From positions 5,135,501 to 5,199,500 of the forward strand of contig CAMQGK010000001.1 of NCBI GenBank assembly GCA_947000775.1: a DNA stretch of 64,000 nt. Direction: 5' to 3'. The translations under genes and the position numbers were made by a program. Shown here piece after piece: positions 46,394 to 56,364 of this stretch (within the stretch, counting starts at the first letter, position 1; each line of letters opens with the position of its first letter). This DNA comes from Pterois miles (Eukaryota > Chordata > Actinopteri > Perciformes > Scorpaenidae). The notes beneath the pieces are model-generated. The model did no database searches and had not been told where the DNA came from. It saw nothing but the letters and a program-made list of their open reading frames with translations.

Positions 46394-48463
46394 CTATAGC
46401 TCTGTCCCTTCTCTGGGGTAAATCAGGCTGTTGACACTGAAGCTGTTGTAGAAGTGACTATTGAACTGTCCGCTCTGCCCGCTGCCAAACGTGTTGTAGT
46501 ACACTCCACGGTTGAAATGCAAGCCCTCGCCGTGCTCTGACGCCCCCGTGTCCTGCCCGCCGTGGTTGAGGTGGTACGGGCTCAGGGCCGTAATGTTCCT
46601 GTTCGACAGCTCGTTCACCAGCCCCAGGGACCCCTGCCGGCTGGGGGCCCCCGAGCTGAGCGTCGACATGCTGCTGTAAAAGTTATTAAAACAAGGAGCG
46701 GCCGAGGCCAGTCCGGGCGGCGAAGACGACGACGAGCTCTTGTGGTTCTCGTTCAGCGCCTCCATCTCTGGCGAGGGCGGCCCCAGGAGCTGAGGACTGT
46801 CTGAGGGCTTCAAGGAGGCCCCCACCGCGGGCCTGCCGTTCTCCACTTTTGTGGCCCCGGCTGCCACTGCTGCCGCTCCTCCTGCGCTGCTCGGATCTGA
46901 ACGTCTTTTTCTTTTCCTGCGGAAATTTCCGTTGTCAAACATCTTTTCACAGTTTGGGTCTAACGTCCAGTAATTTCCTTTTCCTGTAATTAAGGATGAG
47001 ACACAAAACATATTTATCAGTTTTATCTGATGGGGCCAAATATGTCTAACTTATACGGTCTAAATAAAAGACATTTCAATTTACTTAAGTCTTCAACCTT
47101 TTCCTGTCAAAATATGAGTCAACACATTGTGAAGACAAGTTCAGCAATCTGTCATATAGCAAACTTCTACCCTGCATTATTAAATCTGTTTTTCATATTT
47201 ATCTCATATTTCTGTCTGCTTCCTGGAAGCCAGTATCGAGTATTTTCTGAAATACTCGAAGGGAACAATAATTAGGATTAGGTTAGGATTAAAAATAACA
47301 TTGCAGCCATGTTCAAGTACAATAAATGCACTAGTTTGTAGATAATACTGCAATATTCAAGTAATATTTCTAGGAAAATAAAATATATCTGAACTACTTA
47401 CCAGTGACCCTTTAATTGTGTTATTATATTGTATTGTTTAAAATTTCTTTGAAATAATTTATATGAATCTGTAGGAATATATCTATTATCCATTGGAAAA
47501 TATGAATTACTATATTATTACAACAGCAACATTATCTGTTACATATTAATAACTTGTTGCGTTATTTAAGTAAATTAAAATTAATTCAAAGATTTCCATA
47601 CAGCATCAGTTATTTGGAATTTGCTGACTTATTTGACCAAACATATAATTGATTAGGCTCAATGAAAACAATGATTTAAAAAAGTTTTTCTTCTTTTTTA
47701 CATTTTAAGGACTCAAGAAACAAAGTCGCTTTGTTTTGTACGTAGTTTCCCCCTCTAATGAAGCCACCCTCAGACTCCAAGGTGTCGAAACTGAACCTAA
47801 ATGCAACACTTGATTTATAAATAACATTTTCCCTGGTGCGTTCAGGGTACCTGGATCGTCCTCGTCCCTCGGCACTTTCTTGAAGCAGTCGTTCAGAGAC
47901 AGGTTGTGCCGGATCGAGTTCTGCCAGCCGGCTTTACTCTTCTTGTAAAAGGGGAAATTGTCGGCCACGTACTGGTAGATCTGACTCAGGGTCAGCTTCT
48001 TCTCGTGCGCATTCTGGATGGCCATGGCGATGAGCGCGGAGTAGGAGTACGGCGGCCGGACCAGCTTCAGCAGCTCCTCCTGGCTGGCGATGGACAGCCA
48101 GCCCAGGTCGGGCCCACCGAAGCCAGGTGAGTTGGTGATGAACTGCCGCTGCGAGCCGTAGGACGGCGGGATGAACGACGCCGGGTTGTTCCCGTGCAGG
48201 TAAGATGCGGAAGAATTAACGCCCGGCCCGTTGATCCACAGGTACGGGTTTGGAGACGATGCGTAATCTCCGAGGCCGTAGCCGGCGGGTCTCTGTGCGC
48301 CCTGGAGGCTCTGCTGGTGGTACATACTGCTGAAGTTGTCGCAGTAGACAGCGGCCATGTCTGGGGCCTCCTGGGCGCCCTTGGGTGGGAGAGAGCCGAC
48401 GGTAGGGGAGGTGTGATGCGGGTGCTGGTGCTGGTGATGGGACTGAGGGTCGAGGGAGTTCAT
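46394..48463 (-). CDS. foxi1: Forkhead box class I transcription factor, fish Foxi1/FOXI3-like, two coding exons
   Basis: Sequence-specific DNA-binding transcription factor of the nucleus. FoxI proteins act in otic/epibranchial placode, pharyngeal arch and ionocyte development (family knowledge). Exon 1 is 48463-47851 (613 nt) and exon 2 is 46983-46394 (590 nt, TAG stop). Joined they give 401 codons, 400 residues, and Gly205 is split by the intron. Seen in the protein: His-rich stretch 8-19; DMAAVYCDNF 35-44; YGLGDY 62-67; NPYLWINGPG 72-81; forkhead domain about 135-232, opening RPPYSYSALIAMAIQ, with recognition helix WQNSIRHNLSLNDC (180-193; Asn182 and His186 are the usual base contacts); basic RRKRKRR at 226-232, a likely nuclear signal; Ala/Gly run 239-248; Ser run 287-292; C-terminus NSLIYPREGTEL. 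I chose the ATG at 48463 because it has G at -3 and gives the usual FoxI length; an in-frame ATG at 48544 would add 27 residues. Class I is near certain. The foxi1 paralogue label rests on N- and C-terminal motifs and could be foxi2 or foxi3 in another nomenclature. Confidence 0.95.
46984..47850 (-). other. Intron of the foxi gene
   Basis: 867-bp intron. The donor reads CCAG|GTACCC at 47851/47850 and the acceptor ATTACAG|GAAAAGG at 46984/46983. It is phase 1 and interrupts the forkhead domain directly after DEDDPG, the position expected for FoxI genes. The interior is AT-rich, without recognised repeats or open frames of interest. Reading through either splice site gives non-forkhead residues and soon reaches a stop, which supports splicing here. 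Confidence 0.93.
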
Positions 48464-48575
48464 CACTCCCCACGGGAAATCCCAAAGGAAATGCTGAAGC
48501 GGTTCAGGTGGCCTCTCCCGGCGGTGCGCAGGCAGCAGCAACAAGTGTCAGGGAGGATGGAGGAGTTTGGGGGAG

Positions 48576-48640
48576 TTTTAATAGTATAAACCCTTGACAG
48601 CAGCCACATCCAGGCACCAGATGATTCCCAAACAGCCAAT
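48576..48640 (-). promoter_or_regulatory. Candidate core promoter of foxi: TATA-like box and CCAAT box
   Basis: On the minus strand a TATTAAAA sequence lies at 48583-48576, about 115 nt upstream of the chosen ATG. A CCAAT pentamer (read on the plus strand) lies at 48636-48640, some 53 bp further upstream, which is a normal NF-Y distance. Transcription would then start near 48550, giving a 5' UTR of about 85 nt. This comes from motif spacing only; there is no transcript evidence. A start near 48550 would put the alternative upstream ATG at 48544 almost at the cap. Confidence 0.4.
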
Positions 48641-48649
48641 AGACAGTCA

Positions 48650-50190
48650 CACTGAGTAACAGGGGGTGTGGTTCAGTGCAGAGTCATTCAGCGGAGTGGG
48701 TCAAAACCTCCTGGAGAGACACAACAGACTCCTGCTGCTGGGTTCAGGTTCTCTCTGAGGGGCTGAGATCATTAAACCTTATTCACCAAACAACAGACCT
48801 GCAATAACAACTTTTACAATATCACTTCCCCTGTTCCTCTGACACTGGATCTAGAAATCAATATAAATGCACTTTTTAATACTTTCCTCTTTCATCCAAA
48901 GTGAATATGAAGGGTTTTCTCCTCTTGAAAGGGAATCAGGCTATAAAACACTCCTGATATCCACTACAGGAGGCAATGTGCACACCTTTGGCCATGATAT
49001 TTACCCTGGGTATCATCTGATTATACCATTGTGCACAGTATAAAATGAATAAATAACAACCAAATTGTATAATTTTGACTCCAAATCATGTAGTTTTATA
49101 TTAATAATGGGATATGATAATAACAGATAAGACAATATCAATATGATAACAAAAATAATCCGAAAATATAATTAAGTAAAAATACAATTTCTTGTGTGTC
49201 AATTTTTTTTCACAAAAATATTGAAATCATCATCAAACAAATATTGTTTGGACAAAATACACTTGGGGGGTTGTTTTAGTAGCATTAAAGCCTCGTCTTT
49301 TAGAAACTATTTGGAAAAAACACCACAACATGTCATGAAGTTTTTAAAGGAGTGTTTTAACACACAGCTCAGCCGAATCCCCCAGGTTTGGTGGGTAAAA
49401 GAGGTTAATAGTAACTTTTTGTCAATAATATGGATTAAAAGAGCAAAATTGCTGCCATGTTTAAGCCTGTTTTAAGGGTTTTCCTGAAAATAAAGTAGGA
49501 AACCAAGAACACGGGCATAGCAAAGAATTAGGTGCAACTGTATAAAAACTGATGACCCACTAACCCTACATATCATCCACATAATGATAGCCGTTCAATT
49601 ACCAAACACATCTGTCGTTATGAGTTTGAATAGAGCAGAAAATGTCACTTTAGTTTCAGCTGGACAAAGTGTGTAAGAGTCCAGCTCAGATTTGATTGAC
49701 AGCATTTAAACAACGAAGAACCACAGAAGGAAAAACAAGTGGGCTCATCAAACCAAATCTTCTTCATCTTCAGTCATGTCAAGTCAGTTTATTGCCCTTT
49801 AAAATGTTTTAAGACATTTTTTTAGCTTAAAAATAATATATTGTTAAACTAAACAATATAAGTGGTAGCCTAGTAGATACGTCAAATATCATATCATCAT
49901 CATCATCATTGAGATTATTTTGGGTATTATATTCTCACATTGTCATACTGAATCTTCAGACTGATCAACCACATTTATTTCAGGTATAATAAAAACAATC
50001 TATAGACTAATACAAAAATCATCACTCATGCCACACGAGAAGTGTGCAGTGATGTCTGCATCTACAGAACCTGCAGCCCTCTGCGAGGATTATTTCCTTT
50101 CTTCTTTATTTGCTGTGTTCAGGGACTTTCTGGGCTTCAGCAATAATGTTTTATGTCTCTGATTCACATTCATTTCATCAGCTTTACATC
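48650..50190. other. Upstream flank of foxi, non-coding
   Basis: No repeat recognised for about 1.5 kb. It contains several forkhead-type cores (for example TTTAAACAACG near 49707 and AAACTAAACAATA near 49846) and TGTGGTT near 48669. Such short cores are frequent by chance in AT-rich DNA, so autoregulation is only a possibility. Confidence 0.3.
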
Positions 50191-50206
50191 AGTGGGTCTG
50201 TGGGTG

Positions 50207-50600
50207 TCAGGGGGTGGATTCAGGCACTGGGGAGGGGGAAGACTCAGATTTGGACAAAAACAGACAGACGGGGCCAGTTCGGTGGTTTTATGGGGAAAGT
50301 TGACAAAGAAAGTCACAAGGCAGGCAGGCAGATAGGTGACAGGGTTCCAGGAAACAGACACCAGATAGGTAACAGATGCTAGACAGCAGAGGCACATGGC
50401 AACATTGAGAACCAGCAAGGAAACACCAGTGTGGAAAAGGGCTGGTTATAATTTGCAGGGCTGATGAGGAAAGTGGCAACAGGTGTGTAGATGGGAGGGG
50501 ATGTCAGGTGACCAGCACTGAGGGCATCTAGTGGATGATTTGAGGATGGCAGGTCTGAGGAGTGAGAGGAAGATGTGGCCTGGCAAAACAACCAGCCATT
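50207..50600 (-). repeat. Possible diverged LTR fragment related to 61428-61952
   Basis: It starts TGTCAGGGGGTGGATTCAGG, comparable to TGTCAGG..TGTGGATTCA at the start of the solo LTR at 61428. It has a similar AG-rich layout with GGCAGGCAGGCAG. The other end is not found. Confidence 0.3.
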
Positions 50601-50691
50601 CCACCATGTGTGGTTGATTTTTGTGTTTCAGCTGGTGAAGGGGGAGGAGAGGGAGAGCTCAACTACTTCTGCCCTCCTCTGGCCAAAACAC

Positions 50692-51710
50692 TTAAAGCTG
50701 CAGTTGATAGAAATGGAGCAAAGATGATTTAAAAGAGTTATTTTTATAAAATGGTCATTATATCTTGACAATAGCGCAGACAGGTACTCTGAAGAAATTA
50801 TGTTCCTCTGTGAGCTCCAGTACTCCGAACGGCATCTGCAAGATTTCACAGAGACGAGGAAAACAACCAGTCAGAGCTGATCTGGAGTCTGTCGTCTATG
50901 AGAACCAGCTCTGAGCTCTGTTCTGTTACTGTAATGACTATTTCTCACCTGCACATGTTTTCAGAAACATCTTGTAGTAACTTGTAGCGTAGTTGTACGG
51001 TTCCTTGGGTGCATTTGAACGCCCCCCTCATGTCGTATTTACGACCTTAACAGTGGGAAGTTTCCGAAAGCTCCGAGTTCACGACTTGTGACGTGTTTGT
51101 TGACGTTGTGAGAAATGGTGGAGCCCACTGAAGTTCATTTATCGGTGCATAATAAGTTAATATTGTACAGTGTATTGTAATTTTAGTCACATATTGTTTT
51201 TGTTGGTAATTTCATAATATGTCTGAAGAAAATGTTGATATTCCCACTGACCTCATCTTTCTCCTCTTTCATTATGCCTTTGCATTTCCTTCGTTATGTT
51301 ACCCACTTGCTAGCGTGCTAAACTGTTAGCCTCTGTGGCTTCTAGACTCGGACAGTAACGTTAATATTACCGTTGCTTAGCAGCGGTGTTCTTCACAACT
51401 TAAACAACCCCATTTGAAGGCACCAGTAGTATAACTCGGCAGCCATGTTGAGATCTGTTGAAGAACTACCAAGCACCGCCCACCAGCCAGAGCACAGCCA
51501 ATTGGAACTCTCTCTGTCTCTCTCTGAAATGACCTGTGATTGGCCAAAGTCTCCTGTCACAGGCTACATTTTTTAAAGCCTGAAAACAGCCATGAGGAGG
51601 TGCAGAAGTTTAGTTTTCTCCCAAAACACTTGAATTACAATATGCTGACAGGTTATTAAGGGACTTCTGCCCAATGAGGCCTAAAACATTCTGCCTACTG
51701 AAGCTTTAAA
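50692..51710 (+). mobile_element. Family A element, copy 2, interrupted by a family B element
   Basis: Left end TTAAAGCTGCAGT and right end ACTGAAGCTTTAAA form inverted repeats. The two halves (50692-51005 and 51425-51710) align with 2736-3314. The middle 417 bp are a reverse family B copy. Confidence 0.85.
51008..51424 (-). mobile_element. Family B element, copy 2 (reverse), nested
   Basis: Read on the minus strand: GGTGCCTTCAAATGGGGTTG, then GTGAAGAACACCGCTGCTAA, TGTCCGAGTCTAGAAG, GCACCGATAAATGAAC and GACATGAGGGGGGCGTTCAA. It matches 36201-36638 and 54600-55009. It lies inside a family A copy. Confidence 0.82.
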
Positions 51711-51714
51711 AATG

Positions 51715-52755
51715 TGACTAGAAAATGCATTTCCTGCAGAAAATACAGTGTGAATACTGACAGCTGAAGTAAATTCAAAACATCGCTGGAAATAAAGAAA
51801 TGTGCAGTGAAATGCCTGAAAAATGTTGAAGAAGTCAAACCACAGACTGATCTGACATTAGGCATGCATTTACATCCTGCCACCGGGGAGCCCTGAAGGA
51901 CTAACATTTAAAAAAACGTCTTAACTGCCAAAAACATAAATATGCCAGATACTGATAAAAAACATTGTTTAACTTGTTTCCTCACTGGTGTGCTTACATT
52001 TGTTGTTGAAATGTACTCACCTTGAGCATGTTTTATGATATAATGATGGTGATTATGTGTAACAGTATGTTTGATGGACACTACATTAGACTCTATGCTC
52101 TGATAGCTGAAACATTATGTGACGCCTCCCAAAGTGAACTTTCTGACATGCATTAAATGCTAAAGGGTGAAATTAAATTGCATGTATTAATATTGCTGTC
52201 TGTCAAAGGAGCTCAACTGAGACGATCCAGACGCCTGGATCTCGATCCTTACATTGTGACATATCCTTAGGCCAGAAATGAAAAATCTGTGTCTTTGAAG
52301 ACTTTAAAACTCGTTTTGTGGTTAATTAAGGTGTCTGGAGAAAATTCAGATATTTGCTTTTTATCTTTTCATAAAGGCATTTCTTCCTCACATGATTTTC
52401 CAGTTTCATTCAGACAAGGATCTGCTCTCCAGAAAGTGGGTTTATTAATATGGAAGATTAGATTTTGTTTAGCAGAAAAATTAACTGTTAAAACACTAGA
52501 ATAGTACATTTTATACCTGAGGATGAGTGAATAAATAATGCTCTTCTGTCACTTTGTTTTTCAAGTATACAACTGTGAACTAAACTGATACTGTATCATT
52601 ACACCTTATCCTACTAGTCCTAAAGCTGACTGTTGATTTTGACACCAGCATGTCTGATTTAATGAGTTGGATTTAAATATGAAATAATTTGAGCAACGTT
52701 ATGGATTTGAGTAATTCTACTTACTATTAACTCAAGCTCAGTAGGCAACTCTGTG
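51715..52755. other. Non-coding, nothing recognised
   Basis: No gene or repeat recognised. Confidence 0.4.
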
Positions 52756-52758
52756 TTG

Positions 52759-53515
52759 GAGAAGTGAAGTCAACGCTGAAGTGCCTTAAACCTGCATTCT
52801 TTCTAACAGCCAGCAGGGGGCGACTCCTCTGGTTGTACAAAGAAGTGTGATTGTATAGAAATCTATCTCATTTATTACCTCAGTAAACATTGTAAACATT
52901 AGTTTATGGTCTCAATCGCTAGTTTCAAGTCTTCTTCAATACAGCATGATGTTCATTTAGTAAATTATGGCCCCATTTAGAGTCAAATAGACCATAAAGC
53001 AGGTGATGCTTTCGGGCGGGGCTACCTTGTGATTGACAGGTCACTACCATGGCGGTCGAGGAGTTGTCTGTGTTTTTGTCTTACAACTTTAACCCTTTCA
53101 CAGTGTGTTTTCAGTTCATCAAAATTGATTATAATATTTTTGGTAACCTAAAAAATGTCACATTCAGCATTCTCGGGGCGGCAGTAGCTCAGTCCGTGAG
53201 GACTTGCGTTAGGACGCGGAGGACGCCGGTTCAAGGTCCCATGGACCAAGACCAACTGGTTGCTGGGCACTGCCGAGGTGCCCCTGAGCAAGGCACCAAA
53301 CCCCCAACTGCTCTGGGCGCTTGTCAGGAGCAGCCCCCTCATTCTGACATCCCTCCATTGACGCATGTATATGTACTGTGTGAGCAACAGAGTGTAGAAC
53401 TGAATTTCCCCACTGTGGGACTAATAAAGGAATATCTTCTTCTTCTTCTTCTTCTTCTTCTTAGCTCCACCCTCTCGTGTCACTTCTGGTTACAAATAAC
53501 CAAGATGGTGACGGC
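52759..53515 (-). repeat. Dispersed repeat family C, copy 2 (reverse), interrupted by a SINE
   Basis: CAGCCAGCAGGGGGCGACTC, CAATCGCTAGTTTCAAGTC and TACCTTGTGATTGACAGGTC match 5255-5712 in reverse. The match breaks at about 53174 and resumes at TTAGCTCCACCCTCTCGTGT (53461). Confidence 0.8.
53175..53462 (+). mobile_element. tRNA-derived SINE with (CTT)n tail, same family as 12189-12557
   Basis: Head GGGGCGGCAGTAGCTCAGTC with A box, B box CGGTTCAAGGTCC, body GGTGCCCCTGAGCAAGGCAC and GGCGCTTGTCAGGAGCAGCC, tail GGGACTAATAAAGGAATATC, then (CTT)n from 53436. Nested inside the family C repeat. About 70 bp shorter than the 12-kb copy, mainly after the B box and before the tail. Confidence 0.9.
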
Positions 53516-53747
53516 CCAAATGCCGAACTGGAGGCCTCAGAGTGGCACTCCACAAACCAACATCCCGGCAACTACGTCCACTTCTTATTACAGTCTATTG
53601 TTGTGCTCCACTTATTAGCTTTTTCTCACATGTCTCATGGTCTTCTTCAGTGGATGAGTTTACCCACTTAGAGAAATAAGTGAAAAAAGTGATGCTTGAA
53701 TAACAGGCATAATAAGGAAAAATGTGAATGGTAGTCAATGGTGAGAA

Positions 53748-53756
<9 letters not shown>

Positions 53757-53838
<82 letters not shown>

Positions 53839-53862
53839 TATTTTTTTTTTTTTTTTTTTTTT
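53757..53862. repeat. (TA)n microsatellite followed by poly-T
   Basis: About 39 TA units (53757-53835), then TTTTTA and a run of more than 20 T (53841-53862). Confidence 0.97.
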
Positions 53863-53869
53863 GATCACA

Positions 53870-54595
53870 TCTGAATAGCACCATGATTCACACATACAGC
53901 ATGATTTTTGTCAATTTAAAAAAAGACATTTAGCAATTCAGGAAAGAAAACTTTTAAAGTATCAGACTGGAAAATATGTAATTATTTACATATACTCAAA
54001 TATTGAAGACTTCATGTTTTTGATGGCCACCCAGTTCTATCAAATGGAAATATTCTTGTACATCATGTTAAACAAGACATATTTGGTTCTCTATACTCCT
54101 CCAGACTTTAACCTACAGTTCTGACTGAATAATGTATATACAGCATTAGTCTGTAGTGACTGACTCAGTGCTGCAGGTCAGTTGAGGTTGATGAGTCATG
54201 ACTGGCCACCCGAGTGGGTATCTGAACAATGTAATGTGGTAACGTTGGAGAGCAACAGGATAAAGAAGTCACCAGTCAGAGCACGGAGCAACTGGGAGGG
54301 CAGCTTCTGTAGTACTTGAGAGGCACTGGTGGGTCCGTGTGACGTGGACCCACATGACACAGTCCCACCTACCAGTTAACCTGCAAGAAAGCCAGAACAA
54401 ACCAGCCACAAATCAATGCATCAAACTGAAGTTTATTGTGAATATAAAGATATTTGTTACCTGCTGCTTGTGTACATCAACCTGTTATAAGCTGAAGAAT
54501 TGGTTTACAAGCTGGTCAGCTGTCTTGGGATCATCATTATCTCCTCTGAACCTCCATTTAGATTATAACAAGTATCATCATGGCATTAACCTGGT
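53870..54595. other. Non-coding, nothing recognised
   Basis: No gene or repeat recognised. Confidence 0.4.
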
Positions 54596-54599
54596 TAAT

Positions 54600-55009
54600 G
54601 GTGCCTTCAAATTGAACTCATGAACTCTTGTTTACGAGATGGGAAGTCCTAAACACAACATACGTTGTGTTCAAGAGTTTAAGTCTTGAAGAACACCGCC
54701 GCTACAACGGCAATATTACTGTCCGAGTCTAGAAGAAAACAGTTTAGTAAGCTAGCAATTGGGTAACATACTGTAGGAAAAATTACCAAGAAAAACAATA
54801 TATGACTAAAATTATAATATACTGTACAGTATTATGCACCGATAAATGAACTTCCATGGGCTCCACTATTTCTCACAGCTTCAACAAACACGTCACAAGT
54901 CATGAAGTCAGAAACTTTCCACTTATGAGGTCGTGAATATGACATGAGGGGGGCGTTCATATGGGCCCAACTCGTAAACACGGTAAATACGACCCCATTT
55001 GAAGGCACC
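54600..55009 (+). mobile_element. Short element family B, copy 3
   Basis: The ends GGTGCCTTCAAATTGAAC and CCCCATTTGAAGGCACC are inverted repeats. It shares GAAGAACACCGCCGCT, TGTCCGAGTCTAGAAG and GACATGAGGGGGGCGTTCAT with the other copies. It has a short palindrome AACACAACATACGTTGTGTT in place of the long fold-back of copy 1. Confidence 0.8.
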
Positions 55010-56095
55010 ATATGTCAGCTTCCAGCAGGTGAGGCCAGGGAGGGGTCAGGTAATCGGGGACTGAGAGGCAAACAGGCAGGTCAAGACAAAGAATCACATT
55101 GACAAGGCCGCCACACGTGTCCAAAGAGCAGAGAGCAGAAGTAAATACATATATGGTCCTTTCTAAGGCTGATTTAATTTAATGTTTATTACATATACAC
55201 ATAAATAATCATCTTAATATAATAAAATAACAACAATGAGTCTCCTCAAACATGTTTAAACATTTCCTTGAACTGATTTTATAATAGGAGCTTAATTTAA
55301 TTTTCCTCTTAGGTTATATCACCCATCTCTCCTGTGTTTCAAAATGAATAATTAAAATGTTTTTATTATATATTTCCTCTGTTTGCTTTATCATGGTTTT
55401 GTTTTATTATTTGCTGTTATAACAGTGTTACAAGTCCCTCTTGAAAACGAGATTTCAAACTCAGATTTACCTGATTAAACAAAGGTTATAATAATGATGA
55501 TTTAGTATTACCAGACCACTGATGTACAAAACAAACTTTTTTACTAGTGTTGAGTCAGTGACTTGGAATCAGATAAGCACACTTTTCTTACTGCAGTACA
55601 TTTTTACTATCTCTGGCTCAGATGCCATTTGGTAAAATTACTGGAGGAGGCACACTGCCACCTTGAGCTGCCTTTGTTTCTGTGGCAGTTCCCAGCGTGC
55701 AGGCTGTTCTCCAGATATTCAGGGATTTTTATGTAGGATATATCATTCACCACAAGATGGAGGCAGCTCACTGCTCAGTGCGGAGTCTGAACTGACAGAT
55801 CAGATCGAAAGCTATCTGAGGAGATAAACACTGCTGTAAGATGTCTTTGGATGCCAAAGAGCCATCAGATTCGAAAGAGTGGTTTCACTCACAGAGCTCC
55901 TGGCGATTGAGGAAGTCTGTGAAGAAGTTAAAGTTTGCTTTCCGATAACATTAACCCAGAGGACTTGTAATCATGCAAATAATTTGCATTATGGTTTTAA
56001 AACAAAGACAAACACTAATATAAATGTTTGTTTAGCCAAAGCCTGACTGCATTTTGCATAAACCCCACCGGTGTTGCATTTCTTCTTGGAGAGGA
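55010..56095. other. Non-coding, nothing recognised
   Basis: No gene or firm repeat. Confidence 0.4.
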
Positions 56096-56099
56096 ACTT

Positions 56100-56360
56100 T
56101 CTAATAAAGCACAGTCAGACCCCCTCTGAGTCCCGCTGTGATTACTTTGGTTGGTATTGACACATTATCTGCCAACACTTCCCTGTTTTTCAGCATCTGA
56201 TAGACTGAGGTTTTTCCTCTAATGCAGCTTTTCCACTGAGATCCAGGCCGCAGAGTAATTGTCCGCGCAGCACCAGGAGTCGCTCTGTCTGACTGTAATT
56301 CTATAATATCGGGGTTGGCCATGACAGTAATCCCCGGGGATCATCGTGCGTCGCCAAAAC
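56100..56360. promoter_or_regulatory. Candidate cis-regulatory island (low confidence)
   Basis: Non-repetitive with balanced composition. It holds GTGATTACTTTGGTTGG, GAGTAATTGTCC and CTGTAATTCTATAAT homeodomain-type cores. About 8 kb upstream of the fox start. The 73-residue minus-strand frame has no domain. Confidence 0.22.
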
Positions 56361-56364
56361 TGTT

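Noticed and set aside
46984..47011. Possible start MFCVSSLIT before exon 2
   Set aside because: These codons are intronic and precede the acceptor AG. A protein starting here would lack most of the DNA-binding domain.
47705..47850. Forkhead frame continuing past DEDDPG into TLNAPGKML..
   Set aside because: This is read-through of the splice donor. The rest of the forkhead domain (GKGNYWTLDPNCEKMF) is found after the acceptor at 46984/46983.
48194..48589. 131-residue plus-strand frame opposite exon 1
   Set aside because: Shadow frame of the GC-rich forkhead exon on the opposite strand; no domain.
53049..53618. 189-residue plus-strand frame
   Set aside because: Runs across the junction of a dispersed repeat and a nested SINE, so its sequence is a patchwork of non-coding repeats.
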